From CAYNNP01 sp964398215 (GTDB lineage Bacteria; Planctomycetota; Planctomycetia; Pirellulales; Pirellulaceae), in assembly GCA_964398215.1 (NCBI GenBank), contig CAYNNP010000300.1, positions 1 to 6,761 of the forward strand: 6,761 bases of DNA. Reading direction: 5' to 3'. The position numbers and the translations under genes were made by a program. The notes under the pieces are model-generated. The model ran no database searches. It was given only the letters and a program-made list of their open reading frames with translations, and was not told the DNA's origin. The first letter of the stretch is position 1. Every line of letters starts with the position of its first letter. Below are positions 1 through 4,865 of the stretch, in pieces.

Positions 1-357
1 GCCATCTTGTTTGATCAGTTCCAATTGAGCAGCGGAAAGACGAGCGGTTTTGGTCGGAAGGGATTGATTGGCGACAAGGAGGTGTTTGCAAGAATCGCCA
101 CTGATTGCAGTTTTGGGAGCACTAAGTGTGACTGGCAAGCGAATTTTCTGGCCCGGCCACCATTGGCAAACGGTCACTTCGACCAGCTTCTGCATCACAC
201 TTGGTTCGCGCCGCGCCGGTTGCCAATCATGGAGGACGGTAACGTCCAAGGTTTCCGTATCGCGAATCGCATCAAGATCGAATAGTGACCCTTGCGCGAA
301 TACAGTTGACGCTGTCACACACATTGCTGCGAAAATAATGAACTTGCGAATCTGCAT
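1..357 (-). CDS. Exported protein, N-terminal part only (possible alpha/beta-hydrolase-like enzyme)
   Basis: The reverse strand is open from an ATG at 357-355 to the window edge, giving 119 codons without a stop. The start has a good ribosome site, AAAGGAAT, about 6 nt upstream. Residues 1-21 form a clear Sec signal peptide: MQIRKF, then a hydrophobic run IIFAAMCVTASTV, ending in FA before Gln22. The mature part contains W-W-P-G-Q-K-I-R-L-P-V-T-L (about residues 65-77) and H-L-L-V-A-N-Q (about 93-99). This resembles the first strands of some secreted alpha/beta hydrolases, but no catalytic motif lies inside the window, so the function is open. The gene begins 54 nt after the sulfatase stop on the same strand, so the two are probably co-transcribed and this may be a partner enzyme in polysaccharide breakdown. 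It is certain as an open frame and uncertain in function. Confidence 0.8.
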   Translation of the reverse strand, partial: MQIRKFIIFAAMCVTASTVFAQGSLFDLDAIRDTETLDVTVLHDWQPARREPSVMQKLVEVTVCQWWPGQKIRLPVTLSAPKTAISGDSCKHLLVANQSLPTKTARLSAAQLELIKQDG

Positions 358-411
358 CGCGATTCCTTTGATGGTGGGGTTATTGGCGGGGAGAAAATTC
401 TGTTCGCTAAG

Positions 412-2460
412 TCACTTTTCGTTTGATCGTTTCTCGCCGATCTCAATCCTATTCCAGTACGCGGCCTCAAACGCCCAGTCGCTGGCTCGATTTTCAAGCT
501 CAACCCGGATCGTCTTTCCCGCGTGCTTGGTGAGATCAAACTGAAACTCTTGCCACTTTGAACTGGCGATGGGTTTTCGCTGAACCTCTTGCCCGTCGAT
601 CCGCACGACCAGCGTCCAGTCTCCTCGCGGGTGGTTGTTGACGGAGAACTGCAGTGCTGTTTTCTGTCCAACGGGCACTTTGACTTGGCGAGATAAAACG
701 CAGGGAATTTCTTGACTGCGAGGGTGCGTTACCAGCACGTTGCTGCGTCCAAGTGACTTTTGACGCAGGCCCGGTTTCATCGCTGGCCCGCCCCAATTTT
801 TCACATTCCACTGCGGAGCAAACTTTTCGACGTCCGCGGGCAAGCGGTCGTTGCTGGCGCCGTTGTTCTTTGCGGGTTTGGCAACGCGGGCTCCCGGCGC
901 GGGTTTTGATGTCGCTGTCTTGGGATAAGGCATTTTTGCGTCGACCTGGTCGCGCCAATCGTGCAGCATCTTCGTCAATCGGTCAGCGATGTCTGGTTTG
1001 GTTTTCGCAAGATCGTTTCGTTCGCCGATGTCGTTTTCTAAGTCGAATAGCTGAACGGTTCCGTTTTCGTAGTACTCCAGCAACTTGTATCTGCCAGATC
1101 GAATCGCACCGCCGGGACTTTGGAATCCATGATTGCTGTAGTGTGGAAAGTGCCAATAAATGGGTCCGCGTTGGTAGTCCTGGGCTTTTAACGCAGGCAC
1201 AAAGCTTCGTCCGTCTTGATGTTGATCGGGCAACGCGGGCAGGTTCAACATTTCCAACAAGGTTGGGTAGTAGTCCGTTCCGGTGACGATGGCTTGCGAC
1301 TTGGAGTTGGGCGTGATCTGATCTGGCCAGTGAACAATCAACGGTACCCGTATGCCGCCTTCGTAATTCCAGCCCTTGGCCCCACGCAGGGGCAAATTGG
1401 AACTCGCGTAGCGAGAGTTCAGTGAATCGCGAGGATGATGGATGCCGCGATACTGGTTCGACGCCGCCATGCCGCCGTTGTCGGAAGTGAAAATGATGAT
1501 GGTGTCCTTTTCCAAGCCAAGCTCTTGTAGTTTGGCACGGATGCGTCCGAGGCTTTGATCGGTCGCCTCGACCATTGCTGCAAATTCGACGTTGTCTTGT
1601 TTTTGTTTCACCCACCACACACGTTCTGCTTGATGCGTTGCACTATCGTCGTTGTGCTCCAGTTCTTTTAATTTATCCGCCGAGACTGCGGGGCCATCCG
1701 GGTTTGGTTCCAGAATAAAATCGGGGCCTTTTCGGGTGGGCATTGCGGCCAGTTTCTGCTGATACTTTTGCACCAGATCCGTCCGCCCTTGGATGGGATC
1801 GTGAACAGAAAAGTGTTCCAGATGAACAAAGAACGGTTTGTCTTTGTTTCGCTGAATGAAATCGATCGCGGCATCGGTTAGTTTGTCTGTGTAATAATCG
1901 CCTTCGTTGGATGGCAGTGTTTTTGTGTATGCCGGTGAAAACGGATGGTAGTAAGATTTGACCCATCCCGTGATCGCTTCGTCGAATCCGTAGGTCGTAG
2001 GATCTTTGCTAAGATGAGCTTTGCCATAGTTCGCGGTGGCGTAGCCATGTTTGTGCAATGTCTCAGCCAGCGTTTGTTCTTCGTCTGGCAGCGACGTTAG
2101 CTTCTCGCCATGATGCAGTCGTTCGTAATCGCGTTCGGGACGTCCGCCCAGCCATTCGGTCAAATTTGTGCGTGCCGGATATTTCCCTGTCAGGATGCTG
2201 GCGCGACTTGGCGAACAGACGTGGCAAGTCGAATAGGCGTTTTCAAAAAGGACGCCTTCTTTTGCAAGCTGATCGATCGCTGGCGTTTCATAGAACTGGC
2301 TGCCATAGCAACCCACATCCCGTTGACCAAGATCATCGACCAGAAAGAAGACAACGTTGGGTTGTCTTGCGGAGGCAACAGAATCGATGCTAGTCAGGAC
2401 GCCAATGAAAAGGAGCACGCAGATTGCGCAATGCAAGCAGGTTCGATACCGGCACTTCAT
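412..2460 (-). CDS. Secreted sulfatase (formylglycine-dependent, Cys type) with extra C-terminal domain
   Basis: This 682-residue enzyme should hydrolyse sulfate esters, probably on a polysaccharide or glycosaminoglycan, outside the cytoplasm. Residues 1-31 are a signal peptide (hydrophobic CAICVLLFIGVLT, cleavage after SVASA). The alkaline-phosphatase-like sulfatase fold follows: metal-ligand Asp42-Asp43 in VFFLVDDLG, and the signature C-S-P-S-R-A-S-I-L-T-G, whose Cys82 would be converted to formylglycine. Then come G-K-A-H-L (Lys147, His149; usually GKWHLG), His220 in FSVHDP, Asp327-Asn328 in TSDNGG, and Lys362 in LRGAKGWNYEGGIRVP. All key residues are present, so it should be active if a formylglycine-generating enzyme exists in the genome. 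The core ends near residue 510. A Pro/Ala/Lys/Asn-rich linker (about 511-545) leads to a roughly 130-residue beta-rich domain, which makes the protein longer than typical 450-550 aa family members. Start chosen by the signal peptide and a GGAGAA ribosome site. The substrate cannot be told. Confidence 0.96.
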   Translation of the reverse strand: MKCRYRTCLHCAICVLLFIGVLTSIDSVASARQPNVVFFLVDDLGQRDVGCYGSQFYETPAIDQLAKEGVLFENAYSTCHVCSPSRASILTGKYPARTNLTEWLGGRPERDYERLHHGEKLTSLPDEEQTLAETLHKHGYATANYGKAHLSKDPTTYGFDEAITGWVKSYYHPFSPAYTKTLPSNEGDYYTDKLTDAAIDFIQRNKDKPFFVHLEHFSVHDPIQGRTDLVQKYQQKLAAMPTRKGPDFILEPNPDGPAVSADKLKELEHNDDSATHQAERVWWVKQKQDNVEFAAMVEATDQSLGRIRAKLQELGLEKDTIIIFTSDNGGMAASNQYRGIHHPRDSLNSRYASSNLPLRGAKGWNYEGGIRVPLIVHWPDQITPNSKSQAIVTGTDYYPTLLEMLNLPALPDQHQDGRSFVPALKAQDYQRGPIYWHFPHYSNHGFQSPGGAIRSGRYKLLEYYENGTVQLFDLENDIGERNDLAKTKPDIADRLTKMLHDWRDQVDAKMPYPKTATSKPAPGARVAKPAKNNGASNDRLPADVEKFAPQWNVKNWGGPAMKPGLRQKSLGRSNVLVTHPRSQEIPCVLSRQVKVPVGQKTALQFSVNNHPRGDWTLVVRIDGQEVQRKPIASSKWQEFQFDLTKHAGKTIRVELENRASDWAFEAAYWNRIEIGEKRSNEK

Positions 2461-2568
2461 AGTAGATTCTCCGCTGGGTAAACCGTTCGAAGCGAAAATT
2501 GCGGGCCGTATCCAGCAAACTTTAGCTGCAGGAGGCTGCCGAAAGTCTTGAGGACTTGTTGATTTACT

Positions 2569-2644
2569 GAGCCGACGGCGCTAGCCGCGGGCCTTGGTGG
2601 TGATAAAGCAACGCTTCGAGGCCCGTGGCTAGCGCCAGCGGCTC
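2569..2644. repeat. Large imperfect inverted repeat in spacer between sulfatase and TIM-barrel genes
   Basis: Two 26-nt arms (2569-2594 and 2619-2644) are reverse complements at 23 of 26 positions, with a 24-nt loop. One of the three mismatches would be a G-U pair in RNA. The arms contain GGCGCTAGCC next to a G/C-rich CGGGCC block. No T-run follows either arm, so an intrinsic terminator is unlikely, though the hairpin could stall transcription or protect an mRNA end. Similar words (GGCGCTAGCC, TAGCCACGGG) recur at 6641-6700, suggesting a dispersed REP-like family. The rest of the 2461-2719 spacer shows only a small AAGTC/GACTT hairpin at 2543-2557 and no gene. Confidence 0.8.
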
Positions 2645-2719
2645 ACAAAAATATGCCACGCAACTTAATCAACATGCAGCCAAAGACTTCCGCTACAAGA
2701 GATCATTTCACGAGCCATC

Positions 2720-3688
2720 CTAACCGCCAACCAAGTTCATCGCCTTCCACATCGCTTGACTTGTTTTTGCGAGCGCTGGTTCGTTGTCCAGCGCGTTCAA
2801 GCTCTTATCGAATGGCTCGGCGCGGACTGGTCCGTCATACCCGAGTTTGATCAGTGCGTTTAAGAACGACTTGACGTCGATGACGCCAGTTGCAGCCGGC
2901 AGAGTCCGGGTCTGGTCGATTTGCTGATCAATCTCAAGTCCGGTTGGCGCATCATTCAGATCAACTGCATAGATTTGTTTGGCCGAAATCGAAAGCAGAT
3001 CTGCCACGGTCTCTTTGGCCGTGTACCAATGCCAACTATCCAAAACGAACCCAACATTGTTTTCACCGATCGCAGCGATCAGCTCTTTGGTTTCAGCCAT
3101 CGTATGAACGAATGAGTACTGCATGCTGGACCAAAGTGTTTTGGGACCAACGTACTCAAGGCCCAGCCCCAACTCGTGCTTGGCCAATACTGACGCACAC
3201 TTTTGCAATCGCTTGGCGTGCAATTCAAAGTTCTGCCGATAAGTAAGCTGATTGTGTGCCGGCATGATCCAAGTTCCCACTCGTTTCACACCGCAACGCG
3301 CCATCGCTTCGCAAGCCTTTGGCAGCTTTTTCAATTCAGCCTGAAACTTGTCTTCGTCGTTACGAAAATCAACGGGCAACCCGGCAGCACCCCAAGTCAA
3401 CGAATTCGAATCCAGCGATTCAACGATCGCCTTGCACTGCTTCTCGGACTTTCCGGCCAAGTCCCAGGCCAGCGGCTCAACCGATTCAAACTTGTGCTTG
3501 ACCGCCATTTCAATCGCTTGCATTTGGTTCGCTTTAACACCGATCCTGCCGGGGCAAAGGTCAACCGTGAACTTTCTGCTGGGATTGTCGTCTGCCCAAG
3601 CCGAAACACTCGCCACAGCGCAAACGCCAAGTCCTGCGCCAACTTTCAAAGCCTGGCGGCGTGAATGGCCTTTTCGATCGTTCTGCAT
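2720..3688 (-). CDS. Tat-exported xylose-isomerase-like TIM-barrel protein (sugar phosphate isomerase/epimerase family)
   Basis: The 322-residue product starts with a twin-arginine signal, S-R-R-Q-A-L-K at residues 9-15. A hydrophobic Ala/Gly/Val stretch to residue 30 and AWA before Asp33 follow, so it should be exported folded. The rest fits the AP-endonuclease-2/xylose-isomerase-like TIM barrel: VEPLAWDL (70-77), KRVGTWIMPAHNQ (135-147), GLGLEYVGP (174-182), VGFVLDSWHWYTA (212-224), IYAVDLNDAP (239-248), R-T-L-P-A-A-T-G (261-268) and VRAEPFD (288-294). Glu178, Asp217/His220, Asp243/Asp246 and Glu291 are at positions where the family binds a divalent metal. The activity is probably isomerisation or epimerisation of a sugar, but related planctomycete proteins are mostly uncharacterised. 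The ribosome site (AAGAGAA, about 6 nt away) is modest. It lies upstream of the sulfatase on the same strand, so a sugar-catabolic link is plausible. Stop is TAG. Confidence 0.92.
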   Translation of the reverse strand: MQNDRKGHSRRQALKVGAGLGVCAVASVSAWADDNPSRKFTVDLCPGRIGVKANQMQAIEMAVKHKFESVEPLAWDLAGKSEKQCKAIVESLDSNSLTWGAAGLPVDFRNDEDKFQAELKKLPKACEAMARCGVKRVGTWIMPAHNQLTYRQNFELHAKRLQKCASVLAKHELGLGLEYVGPKTLWSSMQYSFVHTMAETKELIAAIGENNVGFVLDSWHWYTAKETVADLLSISAKQIYAVDLNDAPTGLEIDQQIDQTRTLPAATGVIDVKSFLNALIKLGYDGPVRAEPFDKSLNALDNEPALAKTSQAMWKAMNLVGG

Positions 3689-3965
3689 TTCGATTCTCTT
3701 GTGATTGCGTAAAACGACATTCTACACGCTCGAAACAATCATGGATCTGACCATTGCCAACTCCCTTCTACTGCTCCCTCTCGCCGCTAGACAAAGCCCG
3801 TTTTGTTCGTACATTGAATTGAACGGCAACCGCCAAATTCTGGTTACGCGTCTTGTGGTTTGAAGCCGGAAAATAATCGAAGAGTTCACAGGTTTTATCG
3901 TGGATATTGCCACCGGGCGGGGTTTGAAAGACTGTAACCTTCCAAAAACTATACAAGGATTCGAA
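3689..3965. promoter_or_regulatory. Divergent intergenic region, promoters of both blocks inferred
   Basis: This 277-nt spacer separates the minus-strand TIM-barrel gene from the plus-strand EF-hand gene, so both promoters should lie here. No convincing sigma-70 -35/-10 pair was found. TTGAAA at 3924-3929 with TATACA at 3950-3955 has a 20-nt spacer, and the latter overlaps the ribosome site. AAGGA at 3955-3959, 6 nt before ATG 3966, is the clear ribosome site of the EF-hand gene. Short open frames across this region look like noise. Confidence 0.4.
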
Positions 3966-4676
3966 ATGAAGTCTCTTTTCCCCGTCGTGGTCACTTTTTG
4001 TTTGACCGTTTTTCTAGGAGTTTCAGACTTGACAGCGCAGCGACCTGCTGATTCAGGTCAGGACGCGCGTCAAGGCAGAGCTGGAGGCGCCCAAGGTGGT
4101 GGTGGCCAGCGTGGCGGGGCCGGCGGCGGTCAGAGAGGTGGCGGAGGCCAACGTGGTGGTGGCGGCGCGGGCGGTGGTCAGCGCGGTGGCGCTGGCGGTG
4201 CAGGCGGCCAACGTGGTGGTGGACAATCACCACTTCTTCGCATCTTTGACACTGACAAAAACGGCGAGCTATCCAAAGAAGAAATCAGCAACGCAGTCGC
4301 TATCCTGATGAAGATGGACAAGGACGGAGATGGCAAGTTGACGGCAACCGAATTGCGTCCAGCTGATGGTGGCGGNNNNNNNNNNNNNNNNNNNNNNNNN
4401 NNNNNNNNNNNNNNNNNNNNNNNNNNNNNNNNNNNNNNNNNNNNNNNNNNNNNNNNNNNNNNNNNNNNNNNNNNNGGTGGTGGTCGCGGTGGACAAGGTG
4501 GAGCAGGCGGCGGTCGCGGTGGACAAGGTGGAGCAGGCGGCGGTGGTCGCGGCGGACAAGGCGGCGGTGGTCGTGGCGGAGCAGGCGGCGGCGGTGGTGG
4601 TCGCGGCGGACCAGGTGGTGGCGGCGGTCGCGGTGGAGCAGGCGGCGGCGGTGGTCGTCCTGGTGGCCAAAACTAA
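3966..4676 (+). CDS. Exported Gly-rich protein with a pair of EF-hands (interrupted by assembly gap)
   Basis: The ATG at 3966 is preferred over an upstream in-frame GTG at 3900. It has AAGGA 6 nt upstream and begins a signal peptide, MKSLFPVVVTFCLTVFLGVS, ending near LTAQ (residues 1-25). Residues about 38-87 are a Gly tract with GGQRGG motifs. Next come two adjacent canonical calcium loops: D-T-D-K-N-G-E-L-S-K-E-E (95-106) and D-K-D-G-D-G-K-L-T-A-T-E (118-129), with Asp/Asn/Ser/Thr/Glu at all expected ligand positions. After RPADGG the sequence is 100 N. It then continues in the same frame as GRGGQGGAGG repeats to a GGGRPGGQN end. As drawn it is 236 residues, but the true length is unknown. 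It probably binds calcium outside the cytoplasm; a structural, matrix or envelope role is inference only. It is followed by its own terminator and by another Gly-rich exported protein on the same strand. Confidence 0.9.
   Translation: MKSLFPVVVTFCLTVFLGVSDLTAQRPADSGQDARQGRAGGAQGGGGQRGGAGGGQRGGGGQRGGGGAGGGQRGGAGGAGGQRGGGQSPLLRIFDTDKNGELSKEEISNAVAILMKMDKDGDGKLTATELRPADGGXXXXXXXXXXXXXXXXXXXXXXXXXXXXXXXXXXGGGRGGQGGAGGGRGGQGGAGGGGRGGQGGGGRGGAGGGGGGRGGPGGGGGRGGAGGGGGRPGGQN
4376..4475. other. Assembly gap of exactly 100 N
   Basis: Exactly 100 consecutive N lie inside the Gly-rich coding tract. A round 100 usually marks a gap of unknown size, not measured bases. It falls beside near-identical GGN-rich repeats, which short-read assembly collapses. 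The Gly frame is kept across it as drawn, but this does not give the true length. Confidence 0.99.
4482..4541 (+). repeat. Two perfect 30-nt tandem units in the Gly-rich tract
   Basis: Positions 4482-4511 and 4512-4541 are identical and each encode G-R-G-G-Q-G-G-A-G-G. Diverged copies continue to about 4660 (GGRGGQGGGGRGGAGG and similar). The array touches the N gap, so the copy number is probably larger than shown. Exact repetition at DNA level points to recent slippage or unequal recombination. Confidence 0.9.
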
Positions 4677-4700
4677 CTAATCTTTGTGAGATACATAAAG

Positions 4701-4735
4701 GAACACGCAAAGCAATTTTGCGTGTTCTGTTTTTT
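4701..4735 (+). terminator. Rho-independent terminator of the EF-hand gene
   Basis: A perfect 11-bp stem is formed by GAACACGCAAA (4701-4711) and TTTGCGTGTTC (4717-4727), with a 5-nt loop. A T-run (4730-4735) follows after TG. It starts 24 nt past the TAA, so transcription of the next gene most likely begins separately. Confidence 0.92.
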
Positions 4736-4740
4736 AAAAT

Positions 4741-4792
4741 GGGAGCTTGTGTAAACGGCGGGTCTTGATGGCACGTCTTACACAGGGCTCCC
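4741..4792. other. Second hairpin upstream of the selenoprotein gene
   Basis: GGGAGC-T-TGTGTAA (4741-4754) pairs with TTACACA-GG-GCTCCC (4778-4792), giving 6 + 7 bp around a small 1x2 internal loop, with a 23-nt apical loop. Only TTT follows, so it is a weak terminator at best. It could be a backup terminator, an mRNA end or a regulatory structure. Confidence 0.6.
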
Positions 4793-4793
4793 T

Positions 4794-4823
4794 TTGACAC
4801 TTGATGGCCCGTGATCATCAAGT
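4794..4823 (+). promoter_or_regulatory. Candidate -35 box with overlapping operator-like inverted repeat
   Basis: TTGACA at 4794-4799 is a perfect sigma-70 -35 hexamer, but no good -10 lies 16-18 nt further on (CATCAA, ATCAAG and TCAAGT are poor). The perfect inverted repeat ACTTGATG (4799-4806) / CATCAAGT (4816-4823), with a 9-nt centre, covers the spacer and -10 zone where a repressor could bind. The ATG at 4866 has a GAGAGG ribosome site about 7 nt upstream. That a regulator acts here is inference. Confidence 0.35.
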
Positions 4824-4865
4824 CAACATTTAACAGTCGTAAGTTCTTTTTAGAGAGGTCGGAAT

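Noticed and set aside
983..1618. Overlapping long frames inside the sulfatase (also 753-1286 on plus and 536-958 on minus)
   Set aside because: They are shadows of the sulfatase in other frames, with Arg/Ser/His-rich composition and no family motifs.
2569..2644. Intrinsic terminator for the TIM-barrel gene
   Set aside because: The stem is strong but no T-run follows on either strand.
3900..3965. Upstream GTG start for the EF-hand gene
   Set aside because: It would put 22 residues ahead of a clear signal peptide, while ATG 3966 has AAGGA at ideal spacing.
3722..3994. Small minus-strand ORF in the divergent intergenic region
   Set aside because: It overlaps the start and signal peptide of the EF-hand gene, has no ribosome site and has no recognisable sequence.
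4482..4673. CRISPR-like or other regularly spaced array
   Set aside because: The repeats are contiguous, in frame and encode Gly-rich protein. There are no unique spacers.
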